Assembly (NCBI RefSeq): GCF_000787375.1
Contig: NZ_JRJU01000012.1
Location: forward strand, 1 to 64,000
Direction of reading: 5' to 3'
Length of the DNA: 64,000 nucleotides
Source: Halalkalibacter okhensis
GTDB taxonomy: Bacteria; Bacillota; Bacilli; Bacillales; Bacillaceae_D
Shown here in pieces: positions 1-11,500 of this stretch (position 1 is its first letter; the number at the start of each line of letters is the position of its first letter). A program made the position numbers and the translations under genes. Below the pieces are notes generated by a model. The model did not search any database, was not told the DNA's origin, and saw only the letters and a program-made list of their open reading frames with translations.

Positions 1-107
1 ACAAAATCAAAATGTAATGTCAAATTGTTTTTTGTTTGTTTTTTTCAAGTCGTTTTGGCGACAAGAAATAATATACCACAATTTCAAATAACTATGCAAC
101 TATTATT

Positions 108-213
108 TTATATTCTTTTAATTTCTTCAATAAATAATGATGGCTCTTTTGTTAATTGAAGAATCTCTCCACTTGAAATGAGCTTCACCATAGGTCTTGT
201 TGATGTTTCTTTT
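108..213 (-). pseudogene. Out-of-frame C-terminal remainder of the HD-GYP gene
   Basis: Read on the minus strand in the frame that would follow if the T9 run (plus-strand A9 at 216-224) were T8, this stretch is open and ends in TAA at 108-110. It encodes EKETSTRPMVKLISSGEILQ (first 20 residues) followed by about 15 more. This looks like the usual tail of such HD-GYP proteins (a segment of the type RPMVxLLSxGE). It is therefore most likely the lost C-terminus of the neighbouring gene. No separate start or ribosome binding site is seen. The 107 bases to its left are AT-rich and hold nothing I recognise. Confidence 0.7.
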
Positions 214-1206
214 TCAAAAAAAAACGATCTCTGCATCCTCTCCATTGTTTAACCGAACCAGACTACCAACTGATATAGTAACCAAACTTTGGATTAATGT
301 TTGCACAACCTTAATATCAAATTTACCAAATTGCTCTTTCGAAATTTCTTCTAATACTTGGAATGGAGATCTCTTCGAGCGATAGAAACGTTCTGATGTC
401 ATTGCATGATACACATCGGCAACAGCAATTACTTTACTAAACATGTGTAGCTTTTTAGCACCCGCTCCTAGGGGGTATCCACTTTCATCAGGCCTCTCAT
501 GGTGTTGCAACACCGCTAACAGGACTAAATCAGAAATGCCCGTTACACCTTTTAACATTTTATAGCTATGAATAGGATGTTTTTTTATTTCCTCAAACTC
601 AATTGAAGTGAGGGGCCCTGGTTTTTTTAATATGGTTGGTGATATTTTGGCCATTCCGGTATCAGCCAGTACTCCACTAAAACCAATTTGTAAATATTCT
701 CCCTTTGAGTATCGCAACTTATACCCAAGGTAAACAGAGAGGATCCCAACATACACGCTATGATGAAAAAAATAATCTTCTTTGTTGCTAAAATGATGAA
801 GCTTAAGTAGATTTTCTGGCTCATCAATGATTCTTTCAAAAAGAGGAATAAAAATCTCTCTTATTTTAACCATCTGTACTTTTTCACCAGCCTGCCAGTT
901 TAAAAAGAGCTGTTTGTATTGCTTTATCGCCTCTAAATATTGATGAGTAAACAACACATTCGTAATTTCTTCAGGTAAAGTTTCAATTACCTCCGATTCT
1001 TCCTCTTCTACGGTTACTGGTTTAAAAGGCTCACCATTGGTAAGTAATGACTCTACCTCTACCGACTCTATTAGAAACATTTTAAGTAGCTCAATATGAT
1101 CTTCTGTTAGCACTGTATTTTTTTTAACTATTGGTAAGTCCGTTAATCCCATTACATCCTTCAGTAGAATACAATCTTTCTTCAATTGATTTAGTTTCAC
1201 CTTCAT
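214..1206 (-). CDS. HD-GYP domain protein, frameshifted near its end
   Basis: This gene encodes an HD-GYP phosphohydrolase-like protein of 330 residues; active members of the family degrade cyclic di-GMP. The start is the ATG at 1206, which has GAGGGTG just upstream; a longer reading from 1254 has no such site. The N-terminal third is unassigned. The HD-GYP domain includes HHSVYVGIL, then GVLADTGMAKI where family members usually have HD (His is replaced by Ala here), and HHERPDESGYP as the GYP motif. The altered HD pair makes catalysis doubtful. The frame closes at a T9 run, and 35 family-like residues continue in another frame. A TATAAT lies at 1241-1246 (minus strand). The gyrA terminator separates it from gyrA, so it has its own transcript. 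Confidence 0.85.
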   Translation of the reverse strand: MKVKLNQLKKDCILLKDVMGLTDLPIVKKNTVLTEDHIELLKMFLIESVEVESLLTNGEPFKPVTVEEEESEVIETLPEEITNVLFTHQYLEAIKQYKQLFLNWQAGEKVQMVKIREIFIPLFERIIDEPENLLKLHHFSNKEDYFFHHSVYVGILSVYLGYKLRYSKGEYLQIGFSGVLADTGMAKISPTILKKPGPLTSIEFEEIKKHPIHSYKMLKGVTGISDLVLLAVLQHHERPDESGYPLGAGAKKLHMFSKVIAVADVYHAMTSERFYRSKRSPFQVLEEISKEQFGKFDIKVVQTLIQSLVTISVGSLVRLNNGEDAEIVFF

Positions 1207-1310
1207 GTCAGCACCCTCTTTTCGCTGCGTATCTAGTAATATTATACGTGACACAAAGAACTAGTAAAAGGAAATTTTCACCATTGATTACGTAAGGACA
1301 AATCCAGTTT

Positions 1311-1349
1311 AAAAAAAAGACTGCTAAGGTTTCCCCCTAACAGCCTCAC
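1311..1349 (-). terminator. gyrA rho-independent terminator
   Basis: On the minus strand a stem of about 11 base pairs with one bulge (AGGCTGTTAGG pairing with CCTTAGCAGTCT) is followed by eight T residues. It lies directly after the gyrA stop. Confidence 0.8.
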
Positions 1350-1355
1350 TTTTTA

Positions 1356-3881
1356 TTATTCTTCCTCTGTATCTTTTGTTTCAGTGGCGCTTTCTTGTTC
1401 TTCTTCTACACTTCTGTCATCTAACTCAGATGCTTCAATATCTTCCTCTACGTCCTCATCGTCAATGTCAACTCTAGCTACTGTAGCTACTTCTTCGCCT
1501 TCATTCACTCTGATTAACGTGACCCCTTGCGTATTACGACCTGTTGTTGAGATTCCATCAACATTCATTCGGATAATGACACCACTAGCCGTAATAATCA
1601 TAATATCATGTTCAGATGAAACAACTTTCAAAGATACAAGCGTTCCGTTTCTCTCGGTAATATTACAAGTTTTAATTCCTTTACCACCACGGTTTTGAAT
1701 GCGGTACTCCTCAATCGGTGTTCTTTTTCCGTAACCCTTCTCTGTTACGATCAAGACTTCATGACCCTCTTCAATAATGTCCATTCCAACAACATGATCA
1801 TCTTCAGATAAGGAAATTCCTTTTACCCCAGCTGCGGTTCTCCCCATTAAACGAACATCATTTTCAGGGAATCTAATGGACATCCCTTGTTTCGTACCGA
1901 TGATTAATTCCTGCCTGCCATCCGTTAAGCGGACACCATGAAGCTCATCCTCTTCTCTAAGGTTAATAGCGAACAATCCACCTTTTCTAATGTTAGCAAA
2001 AGAAGACAATTCAGTTCGTTTGGCAACCCCATATTTTGTTAAGAAGAATAAGTAAGCATCCTCTGTAAATTCCTCAATAGGAATGACCGTACTAATGTAC
2101 TCACCTTGCTCTATTTGTAAAAGATTAATAATAGGAATTCCCTTAGCAGTTCGTCCTAGCTCTGGGATTTCATACCCTTTTAAACGATACACTTTACCTT
2201 TGTTGGTAAAGAAAAGAATTGTATGGTGAGAACTCGTTGTAAACAAATGCTGAACAAAATCATTATCATTTGTTCCCATTGCTTGAATTCCTTTTCCACC
2301 ACGCCTTTGATTACGATAGGTGGAAATCGGAAGTCGTTTAATATAACCATTGTGAGAAATCGTAATAGCGATATTTGAACGTGGAATGAGGTCTTCATCT
2401 TCAAGACTATCCTCACTCATTGAAATAACAGTACGACGCTCATCATTAAACTTATCCTTTACTTCCGTAAGCTCTTCACGAATGATTTCTAGTACCTTCT
2501 CTTCGTCGGCTAGAATTGCTTTTAATTCAGCAATACGAGCAACTAAGTCTTGATACTCACCTTCAATTTTATCGCGTTCTAACCCCGTTAGACGCTGAAG
2601 ACGCATATCTAAAATCGCTTGGGCTTGCTCATAGCTAAGTTCAAAGCGTTCCATTAACCCATTTCTAGCTATTTCCGTTGTTTGCGATGCACGAATTAAG
2701 CTAATGACTTCATCAAGATGATCAAGTGCAACACGTAACCCTTCTAGAATATGAGCACGCGCTTCTGCTTTACGAAGTTCAAAAGCCGTACGACGACGAA
2801 TCACTTCAATTTGATGATCTAAATAATGTTCAAGACATTGCTTTAAGTTTAGGACTTTTGGTTGTCCACCTACTAAAGCTAAAAGGTTAATACCAAAGCT
2901 TGATTGAAGTGCTGTTTGTTTATATAGATTATTTAATAAAACATTAGCATTTACATCACGTCTTAATTCTATGACAATCCGCATTCCTGTACGGTCTGAT
3001 TCATCACGTAAATCCGTTATGCCCTCAATTTTCTTGTCACGAACTAGTTCAGCTATCTTTTCTATTAAGCGAGCTTTATTCACTTGATATGGAATCTCAG
3101 TAAATATAATTCGCGGTTTGCCATTATGCTCTTCAATACTAGATTTTGCACGCAGGGTAATAGATCCTCTACCTGTTTGATAAGCTTTACGAATACCTGA
3201 GCGGCCTAAAATCTCAGCCCCGGTTGGAAAATCTGGACCAGGAATATATTCCATTAACTCAGGGATACTGATCTCACGGTCCTTCGACAGGGCCAATACG
3301 CCGTCAATAACTTCCCCTAACTGGTGGGGTGGAATATTCGTCGCCATCCCTACAGCTATACCAGATGCACCATTGACTAACAGATTAGGAAATCTCGCAG
3401 GAAGAACAATTGGTTCGCGTTCACTACCGTCATAGTTATCTTGGTAATCTATCGTATCTTTATTAATATCACGGACAAGTTCCATCGAGATCTTGGACAT
3501 CTTTGCCTCTGTGTAACGCATCGCAGCTGCCGAATCCCCATCAACAGATCCAAAGTTTCCGTGCCCATCAACTAACATATAACGGAAGCTGAAGTCTTGA
3601 GCCATACGAACCATCGTTTCATAAACCGCAGAGTCACCATGTGGATGGTACTTACCAATTACTTCACCAACAATACGCGCAGACTTTTTATAAGCTTTAT
3701 CAGAAGTAATCCCTAATTCATTCATTGCAAATAAAATACGACGATGTACTGGTTTCAACCCGTCACGAACATCAGGAAGGGCACGGCTGACGATAACGCT
3801 CATCGCATAATCCATAAAGGACGCTTTCATTTCCTGACTTATATTTCTTTCTAACACTCTAGATTGATCTTGCTCAGCCAT
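1356..3881 (-). CDS. gyrA: DNA gyrase subunit A
   Basis: Breakage-reunion subunit of DNA gyrase, which introduces negative supercoils using ATP together with GyrB. The 841-residue protein has the catalytic tyrosine in [11 protein letters not shown] (Tyr123) and the quinolone-resistance region [12 protein letters not shown] with Ser84 and Glu88, the residues of susceptible enzymes. The GyrA box QRRGGKGI opens the C-terminal DNA-wrapping beta-pinwheel. It is about 20 residues longer than the B. subtilis protein because of a very acidic tail ([20 protein letters not shown] and onwards). The ATG has GGAGGT upstream. It follows gyrB by 23 bases and ends at its own terminator. Confidence 0.98.
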   Translation of the reverse strand: MAEQDQSRVLERNISQEMKASFMDYAMSVIVSRALPDVRDGLKPVHRRILFAMNELGITSDKAYKKSARIVGEVIGKYHPHGDSAVYETMVRMAQDFSFRYMLVDGHGNFGSVDGDSAAAMRYTEAKMSKISMELVRDINKDTIDYQDNYDGSEREPIVLPARFPNLLVNGASGIAVGMATNIPPHQLGEVIDGVLALSKDREISIPELMEYIPGPDFPTGAEILGRSGIRKAYQTGRGSITLRAKSSIEEHNGKPRIIFTEIPYQVNKARLIEKIAELVRDKKIEGITDLRDESDRTGMRIVIELRRDVNANVLLNNLYKQTALQSSFGINLLALVGGQPKVLNLKQCLEHYLDHQIEVIRRRTAFELRKAEARAHILEGLRVALDHLDEVISLIRASQTTEIARNGLMERFELSYEQAQAILDMRLQRLTGLERDKIEGEYQDLVARIAELKAILADEEKVLEIIREELTEVKDKFNDERRTVISMSEDSLEDEDLIPRSNIAITISHNGYIKRLPISTYRNQRRGGKGIQAMGTNDNDFVQHLFTTSSHHTILFFTNKGKVYRLKGYEIPELGRTAKGIPIINLLQIEQGEYISTVIPIEEFTEDAYLFFLTKYGVAKRTELSSFANIRKGGLFAINLREEDELHGVRLTDGRQELIIGTKQGMSIRFPENDVRLMGRTAAGVKGISLSEDDHVVGMDIIEEGHEVLIVTEKGYGKRTPIEEYRIQNRGGKGIKTCNITERNGTLVSLKVVSSEHDIMIITASGVIIRMNVDGISTTGRNTQGVTLIRVNEGEEVATVARVDIDDEDVEEDIEASELDDRSVEEEQESATETKDTEEE

Positions 3882-3904
3882 TACTTAAACCTCCATCTTC
3901 AAGC

Positions 3905-5848
<1,944 letters not shown>

Positions 5849-5974
5849 TCATTATCGATCTAAAGAGGATCTACATTCGTTGCTTATCCTCACAAGCAAT
5901 GACTTATACCAATAGTAAAGCCATTCTTTATTTTTATATGAACACTCTATTTTAACATTCGAATCAATGAAAAT

Positions 5975-6262
5975 CTATGACGTCTCGTTCTCTTCATCAT
6001 GTTCATGGTGAAGATCCATTATTGCCTTCCCTTGCGCTCTACGATTTAGAGTTAATGACGATACAGGGGAATAATATACTTCTTCATTTGTTAGAACGAT
6101 CGACTTAATATAGTCACTTGAAATGACAATTTTCTTTTTTCTTTTTTCTTCTTCTTTTAGATACGTACTAGTAACCTGTGATTGTTCTTTTACATCACAA
6201 TTTAAAATAGCAATAATATCTTTAGATCTAATTATGACATCTCCGCCTAAGTGGATAAACAA
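5975..6262 (-). CDS. remB: RemB/YaaB-type regulator (DUF370)
   Basis: Small protein of the DUF370 (RemA/RemB) family; in B. subtilis RemB (YaaB) lies between recF and gyrB and takes part in activating biofilm-matrix genes. The start of the mature-looking protein, FIHLGGDVIIRSKDIIAIL, matches the family N-terminus. The TTG at 6262 is preferred because GAGGCGGTG lies six bases upstream and family members begin at this point; a GTG at 6271 would add three residues. At 95 residues it is somewhat longer than the B. subtilis protein. It has a lysine-rich stretch (LKEEEKRKKK) in the middle. It begins 17 bases after recF ends, so it is cotranscribed with recF. Confidence 0.85.
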   Translation of the reverse strand: MFIHLGGDVIIRSKDIIAILNCDVKEQSQVTSTYLKEEEKRKKKIVISSDYIKSIVLTNEEVYYSPVSSLTLNRRAQGKAIMDLHHEHDEENETS

Positions 6263-6279
6263 TTGTGTCACCGCCTCAT

Positions 6280-7389
6280 TTACGTAGTGATCGTTCCTTC
6301 TGATACATGGAAAATGGCTGCTTGATTCAATGTTTGTTCATCAATCCCGCTTACATTTGTTGTCGTAACAAACGTTTGGACACGACCTTGAATCGTTTTA
6401 AGAAGATGCGACTGTCTATAATCATCTAATTCAGATAACACATCATCCAAAAGAAGAATAGGATATTCACCAATCTCTGAATAAATCAATTCGATTTCGG
6501 CTAATTTAAGGGCAAGCGCTGTTGTTCGTTGTTGACCTTGTGAACCATAAGTTTGGACATCTCGCTCATTAATAGAAAACGCAAGGTCATCACGATGAGG
6601 ACCAAACAACGTAATCCCCCGTTGAATTTCCCGTTCGCGCAGCTCCTTATATGTTTGATAGTATCCTTCCTTTATTTTCGACAAATTCCTGTCTTCTGAT
6701 ACGTCAGCTGATGAGACATAACGAATCTCTAACTTCTCTTTTCCTCTACTTACATCATGATGGATTTGCTCGGCCCATGTTTGCAGACGCTTAATAAATC
6801 CATACCTTCTTATCGTCACTTCTGCAGCTAACACAACCATTTGATCGGTTAAGATGTCTAACATTTCTTTTGAACCTTTACCAAATTGCAAGGTTTTCAA
6901 TAAATGGTTGCGCTGCTTGAGTACTTTTTGATACATCCCTAAGTGGTGTAAATAAACACGGCTAATTTGACCTAATTCCATATCAAGAAACCTTCTACGT
7001 ACTTGTGGGCTCCCTTTGACTAGGTTTAAATCTTCAGGTGCAAACATGACGACATTTGCTGCACCAACATATTCACTTAATTTTTTTTGTTCAAGACCAT
7101 TGATTTTTCCTTTTTTACCCTTGATAGAAAGGATTAGTTCAATATCCAATGAGCTTGATTTCTTAGCAATCTCTCCTTGAATTCTTGCAAATTCCTCGCC
7201 CCACCCGATTAGCTCTTTATCTTTAGACGTTCGATGAGATTTAGCAAGTGCTAATACAAAGATGGATTCAAGTATATTTGTTTTGCCTTGTGCATTTTCA
7301 CCTAGAAAGACATTCACTTGTTTATGAAACGATAGTTCTATCTTTTTGTAATTGCGGAATTGTCTGAGAGTAAGCTGCTTTAAGTACAA
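6280..7389 (-). CDS. recF: DNA replication and repair protein RecF
   Basis: SMC-like ATPase that works with RecO and RecR to load RecA at single-strand gaps and stalled forks. The 369-residue protein has a Walker A motif near the N-terminus ([14 protein letters not shown]), the signature [16 protein letters not shown] in the signature helix region, and Walker [12 protein letters not shown]. The start is a TTG at 7389 with TAGGGGG upstream. It follows yaaA by 12 bases and lies in the conserved dnaA-dnaN-yaaA-recF string. Confidence 0.97.
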   Translation of the reverse strand: MYLKQLTLRQFRNYKKIELSFHKQVNVFLGENAQGKTNILESIFVLALAKSHRTSKDKELIGWGEEFARIQGEIAKKSSSLDIELILSIKGKKGKINGLEQKKLSEYVGAANVVMFAPEDLNLVKGSPQVRRRFLDMELGQISRVYLHHLGMYQKVLKQRNHLLKTLQFGKGSKEMLDILTDQMVVLAAEVTIRRYGFIKRLQTWAEQIHHDVSRGKEKLEIRYVSSADVSEDRNLSKIKEGYYQTYKELREREIQRGITLFGPHRDDLAFSINERDVQTYGSQGQQRTTALALKLAEIELIYSEIGEYPILLLDDVLSELDDYRQSHLLKTIQGRVQTFVTTTNVSGIDEQTLNQAAIFHVSEGTITT

Positions 7390-7401
7390 AAGCGATTCCC
7401 C

Positions 7402-7617
7402 CTATTGAGCGACAATTTGAAATTTCGTTCCATCTTCAAGTGTGACCGTATCACCTGGTACTAGTTTCTTCCCACGGCGATTTTCTTCCTCATCGTTCAC
7501 AAAGACAACATACTCAGAAAGATACCATTTAGCCATACCACCTGTATCAATGATTCCCGCTTCCTTCAGCATCTGCCCTAATGTTATGTAAGCTGTTGAA
7601 ATGACGATTGAATCCAT
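7402..7617 (-). CDS. yaaA: S4-domain RNA-binding protein YaaA
   Basis: A 71-residue S4-like RNA-binding protein found between dnaN and recF throughout Bacillus; a link to ribosome assembly has been proposed for it. The S4 core is visible as TLGQMLKEAGIIDTGGMAKW, then FVNDEEENRRGKKLVPGDTV. The ATG at 7617 has GAAAGAG upstream and gives the usual 71-residue length; the frame also offers a GTG at 7626. Twelve bases separate it from recF. Confidence 0.9.
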   Translation of the reverse strand: MDSIVISTAYITLGQMLKEAGIIDTGGMAKWYLSEYVVFVNDEEENRRGKKLVPGDTVTLEDGTKFQIVAQ

Positions 7618-7669
7618 ATTTATCACTCTTTCTGTAATTAAGATCGTTCTTAGCTAGTCGTGTAGCAAA

Positions 7670-7713
7670 TTGAAGACAGCAAATCATACATGAGTTGCTG
7701 TCTTTTTCTCGTT
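7670..7713 (-). terminator. Hairpin after dnaN
   Basis: AAGACAGCAA at 7674-7683 pairs with TTGCTGTCTT at 7696-7705, with a 12-base loop. On the dnaN strand the following T tract is weak (CTTCAATTT), so it may only partly terminate dnaN transcripts before yaaA. Confidence 0.45.
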
Positions 7714-7776
7714 CATTTGATTGGTCTTCTTTTATTGTACTAAACGTGCGGGATTTTTGCCAATCCCTCTTCAAGA

Positions 7777-8916
7777 TTAATATGTGCGGACTGGTGAAAA
7801 GAGGTGTAAATAGTGGTCGTGTTCAATAGGACGAATAACAAATGGGCTCATAGCACCAGTGAATGTAATATTTACTTCTTCACTATCGATTACTTTTAGG
7901 GCATCAATAATATTTTTCCCATTAAACGAGATTCGCATTTCTTCGCCTTGCATTTGGGTTTCAATATTCTCTGTTACTTTTCCTACCTCAGGAGAAATCG
8001 ATGTAATTTCAACATTCCCACCGTCTAACGTTTTTAGATTAATCACGTTATTCTTTCCTTCTCTAGAAAGTAAGAGCGCCCGTTCTAAAGTTTGCAAAAA
8101 CGGTTTTGTTTTTAATTTTAGTGATGTTTTTGATTGTGTTGGAATCATGCTTTTTGTAACTGGATATTTCCCTTCAAGCAGCCTTGAGAAAAACAATAGG
8201 TTTTTTAATTTGAATAAAATTTGATTTTCTGTAACAACGACATCAATTAATTCATTTGTGTCATCAATAATTTTACTTAACTCATTTAAGCTTTTGCCAG
8301 GAATAACAACATTTGAAAATGATAATGTTTCATCATTCTTTTCAATGGTCGCTTTTCTCATTGCCAATCGGTGACTATCTGTTGCAGTACAGATCAACTC
8401 ACCTTCTTCCGTCTCTAAGTTTACACCTGTCAACACCGGGCGTGTTTCCTGAGTGGACACAGCGAAAACGGTTTGTCGAATCATGTTCTTAAGCATATCT
8501 TGCGGTAGACGGAACAATAGATCTTCTTCAAGCTGCGGCAACCTCGGATATTCCTCTGGGTCAAGTCCATTTAAGTTGAATACAGATGAACCTGAACGAA
8601 TCGTTGTTGCAAATTGATCTTGAACAATTAATTCTACACTTTCACCAGGTAGCTTTTTGACAATTTCAGCGAAGAAACGAGCTTGTAAGACAATGCTTCC
8701 TTTTTCTTCAATTTGGACAATTTCAGATCCTTCTTCTTCTTTAGGAATAAACACCTCTATCGAGACATCTGAATCACTACCAGTAAGGGTTAAACCTTCA
8801 TGACCAGCTACAATTTTTATTCCAGTTAATATAGGGATGGTTGTTCGTGAAGAAACAGCTTTTGCTACATTTTGAACATCATGAACAAAGCGATCACGAT
8901 TAATAGAAAAACGCAT
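7777..8916 (-). CDS. dnaN: DNA polymerase III beta subunit (sliding clamp)
   Basis: Ring-shaped clamp that tethers DNA polymerase to the template. The 379-residue protein matches the three-domain clamp throughout: MRFSINRDRFVHDVQNVAKA at the N-terminus, LPQLEEDLLFRLPQ and ATDSHRLAMRKA in the middle, and the characteristic C-terminal MSPFVIRPIEHDHYLHLFSP with the hydrophobic peptide-binding tail. The ATG has AAGGAG upstream (TTAAGGAGTTTTGATATG). It is separated from dnaA by the unwinding part of oriC. Confidence 0.98.
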   Translation of the reverse strand: MRFSINRDRFVHDVQNVAKAVSSRTTIPILTGIKIVAGHEGLTLTGSDSDVSIEVFIPKEEEGSEIVQIEEKGSIVLQARFFAEIVKKLPGESVELIVQDQFATTIRSGSSVFNLNGLDPEEYPRLPQLEEDLLFRLPQDMLKNMIRQTVFAVSTQETRPVLTGVNLETEEGELICTATDSHRLAMRKATIEKNDETLSFSNVVIPGKSLNELSKIIDDTNELIDVVVTENQILFKLKNLLFFSRLLEGKYPVTKSMIPTQSKTSLKLKTKPFLQTLERALLLSREGKNNVINLKTLDGGNVEITSISPEVGKVTENIETQMQGEEMRISFNGKNIIDALKVIDSEEVNITFTGAMSPFVIRPIEHDHYLHLFSPVRTY

Positions 8917-8919
8917 ATC

Positions 8920-9102
8920 AAAACTCCTTAATTAATATATTTATGTTTTTAAAAGAATAATAATAATAGTAATAGGGCCTGTGAATTTGTGGATAACTCA
9001 AAATTGAAGTAAAATACCAGCCTGTCCACATGTTAATAACGTGTTAATAGGCTGGTTCTCTTTATTCACAGTGTTCACAGAGTCTATGATTTCTAATCCT
9101 TT
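8920..9102. other. oriC: oriC unwinding region between dnaA and dnaN
   Basis: The 186-base gap between dnaA and dnaN holds the features of the Bacillus unwinding site. A perfect DnaA box TGTGGATAA is at 8988-8996. Next to it are a GC cluster (GGGCCT, 8975-8980) and a run of triplets AATAATAATAATAGTAATAG at 8956-8975, which on the other strand reads as TAT/TAC trios like the DnaA-trio of B. subtilis. An AT-rich stretch continues to 8930. A one-mismatch box TTATTCACA is at 9062-9070. The order box, GC cluster, trios, AT-rich DNA is the same as in B. subtilis. Basis: motifs seen directly; function from the known system. Confidence 0.85.
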
Positions 9103-10452
9103 TTAGTTTCTCAATAAATCCATTAACTCTTGAATTTTCTCTTGCAATTCTTGATCGCTAGCAAGCAATGTAGAAATCTTTTCGTGTGCGTGGATGACGG
9201 TTGTATGATCCCGTCCTCCGAATTCACTACCGATTTTAGGCAACGAAGCATCTGTTAATTCCCTCGATAGATACATGGCAATTTGCCGTGGGAAAGCGAC
9301 AGATTTCGTTCGTTTTTTGGCTTTGAAATCTTCTAATTTCACATGGTAATGCTCCCCAACAAGCTTTTGGATATCTGTAATGGTTAATACTTTTGGTTTG
9401 GAGTTTGGAATAATATCCTTTAGTGCTTCTGCTGCTAAATCTGCATTCATATCTTGATTAATAAGTGAAGAATAAGCAACGACGCGGATTAAAGCCCCTT
9501 CAAGCTCTCTAATATTTGTATCTATTTGATTGGCGATATAAAGCATAACTTCATTAGGAATATCCAGGTTTTCAGCTTTAGCCTTTTTCCGTAAGATAGC
9601 AATTCTCGTTTCAAGATCTGGAGGTGTAATATCCGTAATCAAGCCCCATTCAAACCGCGATCGCAATCTGTCCTCTAAAGTCGGAATTTCCTTTGGGGGT
9701 CGATCGCTTGAAATGACGATTTGTTTCGATTCTTCATGCAAAGCATTAAATGTATGGAAAAATTCCTCTTGTGTTTGTTCTTTTCCAGCTAGGAATTGAA
9801 TATCATCAATAAGAAGGACATCTACATTACGATATTTATTTCGGAAATTGACAGCCTTGTTATCACGAATCGAGTTAATGAATTCATTTGTGAATTTTTC
9901 AGATGACAAATAAACCACTTTTGCATTCGGGTTATGATCCATGACGTAATGCCCAATTGCATGCATTAAGTGGGTTTTTCCAAGTCCTACACCACCATAG
10001 ATAAAAAGTGGATTGTATGCTTTTGCTGGAGCTTCTGCCACGGCGAGTGAAGCTGCGTGCGCAAAACGGTTTCCAGACCCAATCACGAATGTATCAAACA
10101 TATATTTATCGTTTAACATCGTTTTTGATGTATTAGCATTATTGGCTTCTTGCTTAGTTTGCTTTTTTGGCATCGGTTCTGGGATAAAATCATCTTCCAT
10201 TTCATGTTGAGGAATGACAAATTTAGGTTTAAGACGTGTGCCTGTTATTTGTTCAATCGTATCAGAGGTTAACTCTGCATAGTGATCTTCGAGCCAGTCA
10301 CGTGCAAACTCGTTTGGCGCTGTGATGATGATCATTTCATTTTGAATGTCGTTAGCTTTCGTAGCTTTCAGCCATGTTTCAAAACTAGGTTTACTCACTT
10401 TTTTCTCAATTTCAGCAAGCGCCTGTTCCCATAGGTCATGGATGTTCTCCAA
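9103..10452 (-). CDS. dnaA: Chromosomal replication initiator DnaA
   Basis: AAA+ initiator that binds DnaA boxes and melts oriC. I place the start at the TTG at 10452 (449 residues, beginning [20 protein letters not shown]) because AAGGAGGGGG lies just upstream and the protein then matches the family from its first residue; the same frame is open a further 32 codons upstream without similarity. Domain I is followed by an Asn/Thr/Lys-rich linker (domain II, about 80-115). Domain III has Walker [17 protein letters not shown], Walker B LLIDDIQF and the box VII region. Domain IV ends with the DNA-binding signature [16 protein letters not shown]. Confidence 0.98.
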   Translation of the reverse strand: MENIHDLWEQALAEIEKKVSKPSFETWLKATKANDIQNEMIIITAPNEFARDWLEDHYAELTSDTIEQITGTRLKPKFVIPQHEMEDDFIPEPMPKKQTKQEANNANTSKTMLNDKYMFDTFVIGSGNRFAHAASLAVAEAPAKAYNPLFIYGGVGLGKTHLMHAIGHYVMDHNPNAKVVYLSSEKFTNEFINSIRDNKAVNFRNKYRNVDVLLIDDIQFLAGKEQTQEEFFHTFNALHEESKQIVISSDRPPKEIPTLEDRLRSRFEWGLITDITPPDLETRIAILRKKAKAENLDIPNEVMLYIANQIDTNIRELEGALIRVVAYSSLINQDMNADLAAEALKDIIPNSKPKVLTITDIQKLVGEHYHVKLEDFKAKKRTKSVAFPRQIAMYLSRELTDASLPKIGSEFGGRDHTTVIHAHEKISTLLASDQELQEKIQELMDLLRN

Positions 10453-10491
10453 AAGTTCCCCCTCCTTCTTTTCTGAATAACGAACGAACGA

Positions 10492-10526
10492 CCACCAACT
10501 TGTCGAACTTTTGTACAAGTTGGTGG
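10492..10526 (-). promoter_or_regulatory. Hairpin in the dnaA leader
   Basis: CCACCAACTTGT (10492-10503) and ACAAGTTGGTGG (10515-10526) form a perfect 12-bp inverted repeat with an 11-base gap, 40 bases upstream of the dnaA start codon. It could be an RNA hairpin in the leader or a protein-binding palindrome. No known regulator is assigned. Confidence 0.5.
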
Positions 10527-10559
10527 ATGCGGTCGAATAAATATACATTCACACGTAAA

Positions 10560-10880
10560 TGTGTAAAAATTATAATATAGTAGAAAAGCGTCAAATTACT
10601 AGTTCTAAACAGTTTGTGGACAAGTGAACTAACAAGAAAGAATAAATGTCCACAATGTTACCCACAGGCTGTGGACAATAAAAAGCGTAATTTACTTGTC
10701 CACGAGTGAAAACAATTCAATCATAGCAAAAAAATACTTTAACCGCAATGGTTTGTTGTATTTATCCACATAACACAGCATCTTGTGTTTGTTTTTTATC
10801 CACAGCACAAGATATGTGTGTAACTTGTCGATAAATTCATGGAGAAGTCGAAAAATGTCAGAAGGTGTTTATCCACAGGG
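10560..10880. other. oriC: oriC DnaA-box cluster upstream of dnaA
   Basis: Three perfect DnaA boxes TTATCCACA are at 10762-10770, 10796-10804 and 10869-10877. One-mismatch boxes are TGTGGACAA at 10615-10623 and 10670-10678, and TTACCCACA at 10658-10666; weaker ones are at 10646-10654 and 10696-10704. This matches the incA/B-type box clusters upstream of dnaA in B. subtilis, so oriC here is bipartite, with the dnaA gene between two box regions. The rest of the gap up to 11156 shows no gene; short reading frames there have no binding sites and no similarity. Confidence 0.9.
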
Positions 10881-11156
10881 GTGTATGGGAGGTTATTGTA
10901 CAAGTGTGATCAAGAAACTAGGGTTTATTAATAAGGTATGATGGAAAGATGGTTATTATGTGTTCTTGTTCAAATTTTTATTAATGATGAACTGTGGTGT
11001 AGGGATAAGTAGTTGAAAGAGAGCAAGATACATGGCTGAATGAGTGTGTGGCAAAAACGAGTGTGTTTTTGTCGAATAGAGAATAAAGAAGAATGATGAT
11101 GGAAATTGTGAAAGAAGTTAAGACCGTCCTTTTTGTTGAGGGAGTAAACATGGATT

Positions 11157-11285
11157 GCGGTGGCTCCGCGCGTTGCACGCCTAAAGGAGAAGAGCACTCC
11201 TTTAGGCTAAAAACAAAGCAACGGCTCCGCACACCGCTAAGAGCAAGAACAAAAAGGGAAGACCGTCCTTTTTGTTCTTGCTCTT
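11157..11285 (+). repeat. Structured dispersed repeat, copy 1
   Basis: Outer stem GCGGTG (11157-11162) with CACCGC (11232-11237); inner hairpin GCCTAAAGGAG/CTCCTTTAGGC (11179-11189 with 11197-11207) with loop AAGAGCA; then a long hairpin with arms 11239-11258 and 11266-11285 (20 pairs, one G-U) and loop AAGACCG. It shares the blocks TGGCTCC and CGGCTCCGC with the other copies. The last arm ends inside the -35 box of the rpmH promoter. Confidence 0.8.
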
Positions 11286-11313
11286 GACAAAGCACCTGGT
11301 CCTTCCTTATAAT
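11284..11313 (+). promoter_or_regulatory. rpmH sigma-A promoter
   Basis: Perfect consensus hexamers TTGACA (11284-11289) and TATAAT (11308-11313) with an 18-base spacer, about 50 bases upstream of rpmH. The -35 box shares its first two bases with the end of repeat copy 1. Confidence 0.85.
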
Positions 11314-11362
11314 TTACAAGAATGTCTTTAAGATATAGTTAATCCTCAGGGAGGTGTAATAA

Positions 11363-11500
11363 ATGGGAAAACCAACATTCCAACCGAATAACCGTAAGCG
11401 TAAAAAGGTACACGGTTTCCGTGCACGTATGAGCACAAAAAATGGCCGTAAAGTATTAGCTCGTCGTCGTCGTAAGGGAAGAAAAGTCTTATCTGCATAG
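11363..11500 (+). CDS. rpmH: 50S ribosomal protein L34
   Basis: A 45-residue, very basic ribosomal protein. The sequence [20 protein letters not shown] followed by [20 protein letters not shown] matches L34 throughout. The ATG has GGGAGGTG eight bases upstream. It opens the conserved rpmH-rnpA-yidC-jag string that leaves the origin in the plus direction, opposite to dnaA. Confidence 0.97.
   Translation: MGKPTFQPNNRKRKKVHGFRARMSTKNGRKVLARRRRKGRKVLSA

Noticed and set aside
10560-10600. TATAAT-like sequence with TTGACG upstream of dnaA on the minus strand
   Set aside because: The spacer would be only 14 bases, so I cannot support it as the dnaA promoter.
10970-11295. Short reading frames of 60 to 104 codons on both strands between oriC and rpmH
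   Set aside because: They run through the structured repeat, lack ribosome binding sites, and have compositions set by the repeat rather than by coding.
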